Under the pieces are notes generated by a model. It had not been told where the DNA came from and made no database searches. It saw only the letters and a program-made list of their open reading frames with translations. 64,000 nucleotides of DNA from Mixophyes australis (Eukaryota; Chordata; Amphibia; Anura; Limnodynastidae), in NCBI GenBank assembly GCA_036250195.1, contig JAVHZZ010000005.1, positions 73,829,505-73,893,504 on the forward strand, given 5' to 3'. Every line of letters starts with the position of its first letter. The first letter of the stretch is position 1. This document shows, piece by piece, positions 11,501 through 21,699 of the stretch. Made by a program: the position numbers and the translations under genes.

Positions 11501-13912
11501 AGAGAATTTAGTTGGCAGATGGTGCTAGACATCAGGGACATAATAGTGAGAGATATCCTGCTCCATCTATAAGATCCAGCTGTGTCCTGGGACCAACAAC
11601 TTACCAGTTATTCCATCTGCCACCTAACCTGTGTTGAGCTACCTGGAAGTACCGATCCAAAGTAAGCGGTCAGAAGGTTTTAGCAACCAGCAAAGAGGTG
11701 CTGCAGCAGCTACACCCCACAGAGAAGTGTAAGCGGATTCTGGTAGGCTGGTGATGGAGCTTGGTGGTGACAGTGATTACTCACCTAAAACTGGGGATAC
11801 GTTTAGTTAAGTTGGCCAATGGGGAAACTAGGATTAGTCAGTGACAACAAGTTACTGTAAACCAGCGAAACTCATGAAGCGTAAAGGAGGACGGGGCGTC
11901 ACAGCACAGACAGGGACTTGTCGCTGCTTGAGTTAAAGTTTTTGTGTAATCAATGGCGAAACGCTTTTCATAGTCTGGTTCTCTTGGATTGGTTGTCCCA
12001 CAATAGGTCCACGTTCCAGTATCTGATATATCAGATATAGAGATCATACTGGATGTCTGACCTGAGTGATATTTATATGGTTGTAATCCTGCATAATATC
12101 AGAGTGGGTTCTTGTTTCATGTTCTATATAAGTTGCTGTTAAATGAACTCTTCAAGACAAATTTCTAGACCAAATCAAAATATTTTATTTTAATTAAGAC
12201 CAATTTGTTAATTGTTCCATTAAATTATTTTCTCTCGTTCTGCTGTAAAATGTATAGTAACCTGGTAATAACCTGCGGGGACAGACTGTGGCCGGCTTAT
12301 CCGAGTCCCATGGAACTTGTCCTAAAGATTTGTTGTGTATAATTTATTTCACTCTGTGTCTCTTTCCCTAGATTATCAACAGAAACCTGCGGGAGTGGCA
12401 GCCGCAGCCAGAAGCACCTTCTCTGTTAGTATCTATATGGTTTATTCCATGTACACATACATTCTATACGGTTCTAAAGAGGAACATTTGTGTATATAAT
12501 CAGTGCTGTCCATACTGCAATAGAAATATCAGGAAGTCTTTAAGTCCTGTACTGGTGACTCCAGACAGGCTCTGTCTATACTGTTCTATTAATTGCATTC
12601 AGGCTCTGTCTGTAATTTTCTAAAAACTCCAGAAATATCTATTATATACTGTTAAATTGTTGCTCATCCTACATTAAAAAAATCGTATAAGAGAAACCTC
12701 CAGATAGGAACTATGACCATGGACTGTGTCAGTAACTCTTGTGAATAGAAGACATAAGTTTAAATAATAATATTTTCTGGTCCTTCAGGATGAAACCTGT
12801 GGAGGAGGCTGCGGAAGATCCTGCAGAGATGGTGAAGACTGAACTGGTGAGTCCATGTCATCAGCCCCTTCCTCTATGTTATATAAAGTGAGATCATATT
12901 TACTGTCAGCAGTAAGACATTTGTACCTGCCACCTCTGTCACAGGTCATCTTTTGTTACTACTAAACATCTTCTATCAGAAAGAAAGGTTCCCATCCCAG
13001 GAGAGGGACAGATAGCTAAGACGCTCTGTGTGCTAATAACATACGTGCTCTGACCCTACCTCACCAGGTCTCCTGCACCACACCAGAGCTCTCACTAGTA
13101 TAGTGCATTGACGTGGAGCAGGAGGCCAGCAATGGCAGTGATTAGCATGATACCTGGTGGTTACAGTCATTACCATGAGGAAGGACTTCTCTTTCTTTTC
13201 CCTACAGGCTGTAAGCTCTCTAAGCTGGGCGTACATTGCAGCAAGACCACCATCAACAAAATTGTGGCCAAGATCCAGGCACTCTGGCCAAGCAGCCAGT
13301 TTACCTCTGGCTTACACTAGGGTCTGTTAGTACAGTTGGGTGATGACCAGAAACACCTAACCATGCAGGATATTTAATTAGTTGATTTCAATTGGATTAT
13401 TAGCAAATAATGTGCTGTTCATTTTGGGGCAACTTGCTGCAATATGGGACCAAATGGTTAATATCGTAGCATGGCCGGTCAACTCTGACTTCCCTAACTT
13501 CAGTGGCTGATCTTGTGTCGTACTCCTCATAATCCCACCACTGATTTTCCTTTAGGAGCGGCAACTGCAGATGAAAAGTGCTGTAAAACGTAAAGAGCAG
13601 AAAAGGAGCAGCATTGCAGGACTGAGGTAAATTATTCTCCTATTATTATTTCAAAATGATTGCAACTGTTCATCGCTATAACATAGTTTCTCTTTCAGAT
13701 TGCTATTTAACATCATATGCAATCTCATGCGCTGGTCCTGCAAGCTGCTGCTCCTGTCTGGCATTCTGCTCCTGCTCTTCTATGTGCTCCTGCAGACATA
13801 CGCGCCCGTTACCACCAACTGCAGGAGCTGCACAAGAGGGATGATGGAGACTATGGAGCTTATCCTGAGGCCCTACCTTGCTATCAAGGTTGAGGGCCCA
13901 GTTCCCATATAA
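8543..13912 (+). CDS. Tail-anchored coiled-coil membrane protein, 206 aa, eight exons
   Basis: The exons are 8543-8547, 9546-9636, 10415-10465, 10785-10862, 12372-12424, 12789-12846, 13556-13626 and 13699-13912. All introns are GT-AG and the frame stays open throughout. The ATG at 8543 supplies Met plus two bases of the next codon, completed by the G at 9546. Its Kozak context is weak (T at -3). Residues 1-75 are rich in Glu, Lys and Leu (ELETLWKQLGESRQVEAEEL, LLKSRLTRLRLLATEQE) and look like a coiled coil. Residues 76-112 are Pro/Glu rich. Residues 113-136 are basic (KRKEQKRSS). A hydrophobic segment (KLLLLSGILLLLFYVLL) spans roughly residues 150-166. The remaining luminal tail of about 40 residues has two cysteines and ends LRPYLAIKVEGPVPI. 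The overall design (cytoplasmic coiled coil, one C-terminal membrane anchor) fits a tail-anchored ER or nuclear-envelope protein. Candidates are TMCO5-like proteins or KASH-type LINC proteins. I do not recognise an exact family, so no symbol is given. Confidence 0.8.
8612..8930 (+). repeat. Tandem duplication in intron 1, about 149-bp unit
   Basis: The words 'gcacagagtatatcagga', 'gttagtgaggacagggctgc' and 'tggaggcagcaggaagccac' recur with a period of about 148-149 bases, starting at 8612, 8761 and (partial) 8909. The two full copies differ at only a few positions, so the duplication is recent. Confidence 0.9.
10297..10376 (+). repeat. (TCTC)n/(CTCTGT)n pyrimidine microsatellite in an intron
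   Basis: About 80 bases of CT-rich simple sequence ahead of the 10415 exon. It yields a spurious Leu/Ser-rich ORF. Confidence 0.9.
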
Positions 13913-13919
13913 TAGCTTG

Positions 13920-14236
13920 TCCCATCAGCAGAAAGGGTGCAGGCTCCTCTACCTGGTTGGTCTACTCCTTGTCCCCCAGTCCATACGGTGTAGATGTCCT
14001 GCTGCAAGGAGGCAGTGACCAACAGGAGAGGTTGTCGCTCTCTGTAGAGACCCATTCGTTCCAGCTCCAGCTGGGACGTATGGATCTCTACAGAGAGTGA
14101 CGACCTCTCCTGTTGGTCACTGCTTCCTTGCAGCAGGACATCTACACCGTATCAGATGACTAAGGTAAGAACTGGACCTGTGAGTCAGACCAACCAGGTA
14201 GAAGACCCAGCACCCTATACTTTCTGCACCTCCCTC
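13920..14236. repeat. Long inverted repeat in the 3' UTR
   Basis: The arm from 13982 to 14050 ('acggtgtagatgtcctgctg', 'aggcagtgaccaacaggag', 'tctctgtagaga') is almost perfectly complementary to 14088-14154. Weaker pairing extends outward: 'acctggttggtct' near 13950 pairs with 'agaccaaccaggt' near 14190. The loop is about 37 bases. Because it starts eight bases after the TAA stop, any full-length mRNA of the coiled-coil gene would carry a very stable hairpin. Confidence 0.92.
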
Positions 14237-14253
14237 TAAAACATCTGCACCAG

Positions 14254-14510
14254 CATAGGAGATCAATACCATCTGCAGGAGCTCGCACAGGAGATCCATA
14301 CCATCTGCAGGAGCTCGCACAGGAGATCCATACCATCTGCAGGATCTTGCACAGGAGATCCATACCATCTTCAGGAGCTCGCACAGGAGATCCATACCAT
14401 CTGCAGGAGCTCACACAGGAGATCCATACCATCTGCAGGAGCTCGCACAGGAGATCCATACCATTTTCAGGAGCTCGCATAGGAGAGCCATACCATCTGC
14501 AGGAGCTCGC
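14254..14510 (+). repeat. 32-bp tandem array in the 3' UTR, about eight copies
   Basis: The unit is 'gagatccataccatctgcag' plus 'gagctcgcacag'. Copies differ by single substitutions (for example 'gatcttgcacag', 'ttttcag'). 32 is not a multiple of three, so the array gives different reading frames in successive units and is not coding. Confidence 0.95.
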
Positions 14511-14516
14511 AATAAA
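14511..14516 (+). terminator. Polyadenylation signal AATAAA at the end of the tandem array
   Basis: AATAAA follows the last 32-bp unit ('gctcgcaataaaccc'), with a T-rich region beginning about 20 bases later ('gtttctttcat'). It is the first canonical signal downstream of the stop at 13912, giving a 3' UTR of about 620 bases. Confidence 0.65.
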
Positions 14517-14639
14517 CCCATTGAACCAGAGTCTAGTACTGTTTCTTTCATACTGTCATTTATTGTTACAATGTCTAATTAAATATATAGATATACATTT
14601 CTTTAAAGAAGTTCCTCTCCCCAATCATTAACCAGCGCT

Positions 14640-15065
14640 ACAGCTAGAAGCAGGCTCCCACTAGAGCAGGGGGGGGGCAATGAGCAATGAGCATGGAGAC
14701 CCCCTCTCATAATGTGAACCAATACCACCCTACTCTTTTTTTTATTATTATTATTTTTTATTTCCGAGGTACATGACTCGGAATCACCCGGTGCAATGCA
14801 AACTGTGCTGGGGAATTGGGACTTTGGACCCTTCCCAAAAGGGAAAGGGCCCTGTGCCTCCCCATCCTGTAGAAGCCAAAAGGCCCCAGAGAGGGAAAAA
14901 AAGGAGATCTTCAGTCCCTCCTTTGCTGAAGCTAGGGAGGGCCCCTTTATATCACCGACATAAAGGAGGGAGCCTCAGATGACTTGGGGAAAGAGGGTCG
15001 CCCATAAGATCATATACCTAAATCCCTACCAAATGTGGCAGAAACAAAGACACATAATCAAAAAA
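14640..15065. other. Intergenic stretch, possible repeat body
   Basis: Contains a G run at 14670 and 'ttattattattattttttattt' at 14740-14762. It is purine rich near 14820-14950. I do not recognise the sequence. Confidence 0.35.
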
Positions 15066-15074
15066 GTGCTTGGT

Positions 15075-15402
15075 ACCAAGTGTAATAAATAAATAAATAA
15101 ATAAGTGCCATAAGGCCCCAGCCTTTCGGACGGAAATATAAAAATGATGCTTGCACTCGGCCAACAGGCTAGGGCGAAAAAAATGGTGCTGCCTGAAAAT
15201 TAAAGGTGCAGAGGGCCTTACTCTGTGCACAGGTGCCTCTCTCTCCACAATGCATTTTTGGGCATGTAGCAACTCGGGCTCCAGGCAGCCGGCCTCTTGG
15301 CCAGAGGACCAGGTGACGGCCCATCGCCTACAGGGGGGTGTCTTTAAGCCCCACTGCATCCATGGGCATGTACACCTACTCTTAGCCAAAAGGCCAAGAA
15401 GC
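15075..15402 (-). mobile_element. U2 snRNA-headed SINE-like repeat or U2-derived pseudogene
   Basis: Read on the minus strand, it starts with GCTTCTTGGCCTTTTGGCTA at 15402, followed by 'agagtaggtgta'. This matches the 5' end of vertebrate U2 snRNA (CTTCTCGGCCTTTTGGCTAAGATCAAGTGTAG) over about 30 positions with few changes. After that it diverges from U2 completely: the branch-site-pairing and Sm regions are missing. The downstream end is a TTTA repeat (plus-strand 'aataaataaataaata' at 15083-15102), which looks like a retroposon tail. Best read as an RNA-headed retroposon, not a working U2 gene. Confidence 0.5.
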
Positions 15403-15404
15403 AC

Positions 15405-15805
15405 CTGTGTACCTGCTCGTTAATGCAAATATCTAATCAGCCAATCATGTGGCAGCAACACAATCATAAAAGCATGCAGACAGGCTGTAAAGGTTCAGTT
15501 GTTGTTCAGACCAAACACCAAAATGGGGAAGAAAAGTGATCCAAGTGAATTTGACCGTGGAATGATCGTTGATGCCAGACCGGGTGGTTTGATCATCTCA
15601 GAAAGTGCTGATCCCCTCTGGAGTTTACAGAGAACGGTGCACAATGGTTCAAGGTGACAGGGAGGCATCAGTAACGCAAATAACCAATGTGTTATAGCGG
15701 TGGTAGGCAGAAGGGCATGTCTGACTGCACAGCGCGTAGAGCCTGGAAATGCATGGGCTGCAGCAGCAGAAAACCGCACTGGGTTCAACTCCTTTCAGCT
15801 AAAAA
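15405..15805 (+). pseudogene. Tc1-like transposon, N-terminal fragment
   Basis: The left part ('gtacctgctcgttaatgcaa', 'atctaatcagccaatcatgtg') is the typical non-coding start of one Tc1 family. It is followed by an ATG at 15522 reading MGKKSDPSEFDRGMIVDARP, the N-terminal helix-turn-helix of that transposase. Frameshifts follow, and a last recognisable piece (AAAAENRTGFNSFQL) precedes an abrupt loss of similarity. The catalytic domain is absent. Confidence 0.85.
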
Positions 15806-15809
15806 CCCT

Positions 15810-16150
15810 CTGATGAACAAGCCCAGTTATAATTATAATAACAAAATAACATATTGCATAATGGCTAACAGTACAGAGAGAACAGTTTTATATGTAAATT
15901 ATATGCACAAAAGGGCAATCATGTGAAATCAAACTTCATCAAGACCTCCTAGTGATGTTTAGCCAGTGCTTTCATTGTAATGTAGATCGCTGTATAACGA
16001 TGGACTGTACTTAATAACATGGTTGACCAGACAAGAGGTGTTTTCTTTCATCCATGCTGTGACACATGTAAAGTTGAACTGCTGACTGTGTCCGGTCAAT
16101 AACTGCAGAAAAGAATAGTAGTTTTTGCGATAGATCAGTCCCTAACCAAA
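15810..16150. other. Intergenic stretch, nothing recognised
   Basis: No supportable feature. Confidence 0.4.
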
Positions 16151-16159
16151 CCTCCCTCT

Positions 16160-16492
16160 GGGCCTGATTCATTAAGGATCTTAACTTGAGAAACTTCTTA
16201 TTTCAGTCTCCTGGACAAAACCATGTTACAATGCAAGGGGTGCAAATTAGTGTTCTGTTTTGCACATAAGTTAAATACTGACTGTTTTTTCATGTAGCAC
16301 ACAAATATCAACTGTAAATTTCAGTGTACAACTAAGCTATCAAGTATTTGTGTGCTACATGAAAAAACAGTCAGTACTTAACTTATGTGCAAAACAGAAT
16401 ACTAATTTGCACCCCTTGCATTGTAATATGGTTTTGTCCAGGAGACTGAAATAAGAAGTTTCTCAAGTTAAGATCCTTAATGAATCAGGCCC
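16160..16492. mobile_element. Fold-back MITE, GGGCCTGATTCATTAAGG termini
   Basis: A 333-bp near-perfect palindrome. It starts GGGCCTGATTCATTAAGGAT and ends with the complement. The arms run to the centre ('tcaactgtaaatttcagtgt', near 16310) with few mismatches. It is non-coding and non-autonomous. The terminal sequence resembles MITEs of PIF/Harbinger type, but I could not identify a clean target duplication. Confidence 0.9.
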
Positions 16493-16599
16493 CCTGTCTT
16501 CATTTCACAAGTGTATCATTCTACTCTAACTTTGGTTTAGCCCTACCGTCAATTTTAAGGTATATATAAAGATCATGTTGTACATTGGTTTAGTAACAT

Positions 16600-16860
16600 G
16601 AGGCATGATTTCAGTGGGGGGAGGGAGATTCACCTCCCTCGGTTTGGCCGTATGACTTCATTGAAGATTATTACGCATGTCGGAATCTCAATTGGTCAAA
16701 GTTCCTCTCACAGCTTTGCAAAAAGTTCAGTCTGTTCTGCTGCGGATTATTTGGAATTTTAAGGAACCTCAAGTACCTAAAACGGACTTGAAATGTTTGC
16801 AAGGTGGTCTGTTATTAAGCCTCTCATTCAATGCCGATTCAAAGCAGATCAAATTTTAGG
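16600..16860 (+). pseudogene. L1/Tx1-type LINE ORF2 fragment (post-RT region)
   Basis: FGRMTSLK is followed by the frame at 16677-16859, reading VPLTALQKVQSVLLRIIWNF and then KEPQVPKTDLKCLQGGL. This is the region after the RT palm in L1-clade ORF2 (helix ending in the IWN/IWK motif, then a Gly-Gly turn). Both ends are lost. Confidence 0.78.
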
Positions 16861-16932
16861 TTGGCTGGAAGTGAATTTGAGGCTCACACAACTCTAGTGA
16901 CTCTATACAGGATCTCAAACCACCCCTTAGAT

Positions 16933-17822
16933 CAGGGCCGGACTGGGACTAAAAATCAGCCCTGGCATTTAAAATACAGAGGCCCACCTCAGTTCAAGCA
17001 TGAAAGAAGCTTTGTGCCGCCGCGCAGCGGCAGCACCGAAAAGGGCGTGACTTCATTGTTTTGTGGGTGTGGCCAACATGGGGCATTCATACATACATTA
17101 TAATAAAACATTACATTTATCACAGCCCCCCTCAGTGAAACAAAGGCCCCAGTCAGTGAGATACACACAGCCCCAGTCAGTGAGACACACAGCCCCCCTC
17201 AGTAATACACACAGCCCGAGTCAGTGAGACACACAACCCCCCCTCAGTAATATACACAGCCCCCCTCAGTAATATACACAGCCCCCCCTCAGTAATACAC
17301 AGCCCCCCTCAGTAATACACAGCCCCCCTCAGTAATATACACAGCCCCCCCTCAGTAATATACACAGCCCCCCTCAGTAATATACACAGCCCCCCCTCAG
17401 TAATACACAGCCCCCCTCAGTAATACACAGCCCCCCTCAGTAATATACACAGCCCCCCTCAGTAATATACACAGCCCCCCCTCAGTAATATACACAGCCC
17501 CCCCTCAGTAATACACACAGCCCCCCTCAGTAATATACACAGCCCCCCCTCAGTAATATACACTCACCTTGTTGCTCGGCGGAGGGAGCTCAATGTGATG
17601 TGCGGCTGTTGCCAGTGATCACATGGGACGCGCACCATGTGACAGGTGCTGTCCCATGTGATTAATATCACATGACCGTACATCACATTGAACTCCCTCC
17701 GCCGAGCAGCGCACAGTGAGCTGCGCTGCTCGGGCGGGCATGGTGCCCCCATCGGATCGGCCCAATTAGCCATCGGCCCTTCTGGCATTTGCCAGAAGTG
17801 CCCGATGGCCAGTCCGGCCCTG
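16933..17822. mobile_element. GGGCCGG element with terminal inverted repeats and internal 22-bp minisatellite
   Basis: Ends are CAGGGCCGGACTGG and CCAGTCCGGCCCTG. About 50 bases inside the left end are shared with the element at 2159. A minisatellite of 'agcccccctcagtaatatacac' occupies 17105-17560 in about 20 copies. A smaller inverted repeat lies around 17575-17710 ('ggcggagggagctcaatgtgatg' family words on both sides). It has no coding capacity, so it is a non-autonomous DNA element that has gained tandem repeats. Confidence 0.8.
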
Positions 17823-18199
17823 CACAGAACCTTATGCTACAACAAAAAAAAGAAATTAATTAAAATCAGGTCTTATAAGAACAGCTTGATTTTCTTTAAC
17901 ATGGATCGATAAAGGAATTGTCAACTGTGACCTATACAAATGTTACTGTGTTTTTTAATAAAATGACACAGATCACCGCATGTGTTTTTGTAGTAGCCTA
18001 CATAAATGTTGCATGGTGGATTAACACCTAATTTGAAGAAAAGACACTTGTGGGTGGGTGTGTGTGCTGGTATATGTGTAGGAGAGATACAACTCATGAT
18101 TGCGTAGGAAAGAATTTTGGTATTTATTAGGACTATCGCCAGGGTTTTATGAGCACCAGAGTCTGCAAGAATATATGGGCGTGGCTTAGCTGCCAAGAT

Positions 18200-19180
18200 G
18201 GAAGGTCGTCTTTTTTAACTACTGCGTCTTTGAATCGTTTGTTTTTCTGGGACATCCAGTCTACATCTGCTCGTACTATAACCAAATAACATCAGCTAGA
18301 AGAGGGTGTTTTATTCTATATTTAACTGTATTTAGTTGCAAGTTTGCTACTCCTGGAGGCTTAAAATTTGACAGTTATGTAAATAACTGACGATGCGTGC
18401 TGCCTTGATGGACTGACCCGGAGCTCATCAGGTTGCCCTGAATTTATGGACCCCATCATAATTAATCTGTATTCAGAGATCCGGAGGAGTGTGAATATGG
18501 GGTGTTCAGTGTGCTGTCTGGATTCTGTAAGTGTAGTGGTTCTCTGTGGCGCCCATGTACCACCACGTCTACTTACCTCTTCAAAGTTGCAGATGTTCTC
18601 TGCAGAGCTCAAGTATAACACAGTTTTTCCTTGGTGCCTGGATGCTCCTGCATCTCTAACAACAACTTAACTCAATTCACAGGACTCATTCCGGCGCTGA
18701 TCGGCAATGGAAGCAAAACTTGTTCAGTGACATCCTATTTGAATGCTGCATCTACCCAGCCGCACAGCTTTCATAGGGGACAGGTTCCAGGGGTCGGCAT
18801 CCCGCAGGCTCTGGGACTTTTGAATGCTATATTTTCCTGGCTACAACCTGTAAGAGGCAGGTATCATCACTCGAGACCACTCAATTCTCAGAATCGCTTC
18901 GTTTCCAGTCGCAAAGGTCCCAGATGCCATCTACTTCAACTCCTAACTGGGAAGCACCTCTGAGACCTCACAACCACTCTATTATAACCTTACCCAGGTG
19001 AGGACTCCTGACACTGAGGGAAGCTATACTCTCACCACTCTAAGATCCAGTAACATGGCAGTGCAAGTTTTCAGCACTGGAATACACTGCTGATGATCTG
19101 ACTGAGGACCCAGAAAAAAACCAAACAGCAAGTCCTGCCAATATTACATCTGAACATACCACAGCCATTATCAGATGCTA
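18200..19180. other. Region upstream of the L1 ORF1 start, likely L1 5' UTR in part
   Basis: Long but meaningless frames exist here (18631-18963 +). Proximity and orientation suggest at least the right part is the 5' UTR of the L1 copy that follows. I see no domain. Confidence 0.35.
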
Positions 19181-19189
19181 TACAGTGTT

Positions 19190-19946
19190 GGATTATATGA
19201 CTATATGCTACCTCAGGTCAGTGCTATTGAATCAGAAGATCATTCGATAACATCTTGGCGCCTGACCGCCACTAAACCCCGCCATGTGCTGAACTAATGT
19301 GGGTATGTGGCTTACTGTTCCTCAATGTTTTATTAATGACTGACACTGATTTCTGGAGTAACCTCACATTGACAGACCTATTTCAATCTTCATGGGCAAA
19401 GATAAGAAGGCGGCAGCTTAAAACGAGGCCGTCCATGGCAGAGACACTTCTCCGCATCCAGATTTACGCCAATATTTCAGGGCATCTTCCTCCACCCCTG
19501 CATCTAGTCCCCCCCCCCCCCCAGCAGGGGCAAACACAGGATTTTTAAGGGGTGTTTTCATGGCTTGAATTTAAAGAATCAACTACTATTACTACTACTA
19601 TTCTCAGTTGAGATTTGAATGTTGATAGATGCTTATGCGAGACGTCACATTACATGTAAACCCTGTGGACACTATCTCTTTTATCTGGGCTTTACACACC
19701 TCGAGGAGTTACCCCCCTCCCCTATCCACTCTTACCTCCCTTCTCTTTAACTTTTCTTCGTCTTCTTTTATGTCTATGTCATCTTTATATAATTGTTCTA
19801 TATTGTATAATTGTAAAAAAAACTAAGATATTTTACTGTGGCTTAGATTATGAATTTTATCTGTGACTCTAAGTTTGAAACATGCCTTACTTGTTACATG
19901 TACTTCATGTTTGTACTGATTTTGAATATTTAATAAAAAAAAATTA
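19190..19946 (+). mobile_element. L1-type LINE copy reduced to ORF1 start plus 3' UTR
   Basis: ATG at 19392 opens with MGKDKKAAA, then a stop. The frame continues HPDLRQYFRASSSTP, the typical L1 ORF1 N-terminus (basic start followed by an aromatic 'F/YF' motif). At about 19545 it breaks off. The following sequence looks like an L1 3' end: a pyrimidine-rich stretch, 'tcatgtttgtactgattttg', and AATAAA followed by an A run at 19931-19943. Nearly all of ORF1 and ORF2 is missing, so this is a deletion derivative. Confidence 0.6.
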
Positions 19947-20023
19947 CACAAAAAGAAGAATATGTTTACAAACAGGACATTTTTCATCTTTTTTGTGGTA
20001 CAAGAATAAGTGTTCAAGAGCAG

Positions 20024-20100
20024 GGCCTGATTATCCAATAGGTTGACTAGGCTGCAGCCTAGGGCGCAAGGCTTTGGGAGTGCAAAATTGTGAGAAGGTG
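20024..20100 (+). repeat. Fragment of an interspersed repeat ('gcctagggcgcaaggc')
   Basis: 'caataggttgactaggctgc' plus 'cagcctagggcgcaaggc' has the look of a widely dispersed vertebrate DNA-transposon end. A related antisense word ('ttgcctagggaggcagatg') sits at 45771 inside the gypsy element. Confidence 0.4.
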
Positions 20101-20109
20101 AGGTATAAA

Positions 20110-21000
20110 CTGAAATTCATTCCTTAGTAAAAAAAAAGCACAAAATAAAAGTGTAGTAATGTTTTAATCTTGATGTGGGAGAGACAAGGGCAAAAAAAAG
20201 CACAACAACCCCACCCCACCTTCACCCTTTGTAGCACTCTTTCACCATTCCCCTTTACAATTCCGACTTTAATAAAAACAAAATGAGTGACAAAGATTGC
20301 TGTGACCTGTTTGAAATGCAAACGAAGCAGAGTTTCAAGAACAAGCAAATGTAAACATTGGGGGGGGGGTGGAGGATGCCGTATTTTAAGTTAAGGACAA
20401 ATTTGTTTTTACCTTTACCCTGTTGTGCTGCTTATTCAAAGGTACATGATGTTGTTACTCTTCTAGAGAGTGCGCAGAGGAAAAAAAATAGAGGGTGGGT
20501 CTAATTCATCATTATTATCATTAAGTATCACCATCAAAATGAGCCCCTCAACCTTCTTCTCTCTCCACATTCATTGCTTGTAAAAAAGCGAATGGTTTAT
20601 ATATCATTTTGCTATGTCAGTTCCACTGGGAATAACATGTTTATTTTTTACCATACATAACTAAATTTTATTATTCTTTCTTTATTTTTTGTACCATAGA
20701 TAAAATTATTTTTAATTTATGTGCATTATACAGAAAAAGTTTACAAGGATACCAAATATGTTTAGTATATAGAATGCTTGGTATGTAGTTTTGGCCATAA
20801 TAAAAATGTACATGTAAAATGTTTTTGTTTTTTTTAACTTTGCTCTTTAGGGAGATTGATTTTTCTTTTTTTTTTCTTTATTAATCTATTTTTTTGTAAT
20901 TTTTTAAACACTCTTTTTTATATATTTTTATAAACGCAAACTCCAGGATGGTGAATTATTTTGAATTGCAAAGTAATTGGCTGAAGTTTTCAACAGGCAA
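20110..21000. other. AT-rich intergenic stretch
   Basis: Dominated by T runs between 20640 and 20940. No gene or repeat recognised. Confidence 0.4.
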
Positions 21001-21009
21001 TGCAAGCAG

Positions 21010-21680
21010 TCAGAATAATAAAAATGGTCTAAGGAGGATATCAAAGTCAGGTTGCAGTGCATAAACCCCTCTTCACACCTGGCTATGCACGTTTGTGAGT
21101 TATGTGGTGCAAAGAGAATAGACTACAGAAAAGTGAAGAAAGGTCAAGTAATCACATGAACCATCTGTCACCATGTTATTGACAAAAGAATGAGTGCATA
21201 TTTAGTGATAACGTAAAGAATCCCACAGCCCTGAGTGCTTATTTCCAACAGTGAAGTGGTTCTGTAATGTGATGTGGCACCTTTTCATGGCATGGTTTGG
21301 GTGTAGTCATTCCTTTAGAAGGCAATGTCAATGGTAATTTCTTCTTAATGGTACTAAGTAGTCAGCTACACCCCATGTTGCCACAATTCTATCCTGAAAG
21401 AAGGGGAGTTTTCTAGGATGATAATGAGTGGTCACCCAATGGTTTGATGAGTATAACACTGAAGTTATATATATGTCATGATGTCCTCAGTCACTTTATC
21501 TGAACCCAATCATGCATTTATGGGACATTCTGGAACAATGCCTTATACAGCATTTTCCACTACTATCAACCAGGCATCAGTTTAATTATTTTCTTGTGGA
21601 AAAATGATTCTGCATCTCTCCTGTAGAGTTCTAGACATTGGTAGATTCAATGCCATGGGGAATACAGGCCATAGTGAACT
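21010..21680 (+). pseudogene. Ancient Tc1-like transposase remnant
   Basis: Many frameshifts and stops, but conserved Tc1 order is visible when frames are followed on the plus strand: HGMVWV near 21290 and IPLEGNVNGNFF near 21320. The catalytic-Asp block is visible as LNPIMHLWDILEQCL near 21500, followed by a terminal DSMPWGIQA near 21640. It is much more diverged than the other Tc1 copies in the window. Confidence 0.72.
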
Positions 21681-21699
21681 AGCCCAAAGCCCCCTATAA

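Noticed and set aside
13108..13320. ORF with 'TTINKIVAKIQAL', suggestive of a transposase HTH
   Set aside because: The similarity is a few residues long, no further transposase motif follows and the region lies in an intron.
14117..14480. Minus-strand ORFs with repeating CELLQMVWIS units
   Set aside because: They are the 32-bp tandem array read in rotating frames in the 3' UTR.
14254..14510. CRISPR-like array of regular repeats
   Set aside because: The units are contiguous with no spacers and sit in a eukaryotic 3' UTR.
15371..15402. Functional U2 snRNA gene
   Set aside because: Only the 5' 30 bases match. The branch-site recognition and Sm-binding regions are absent.
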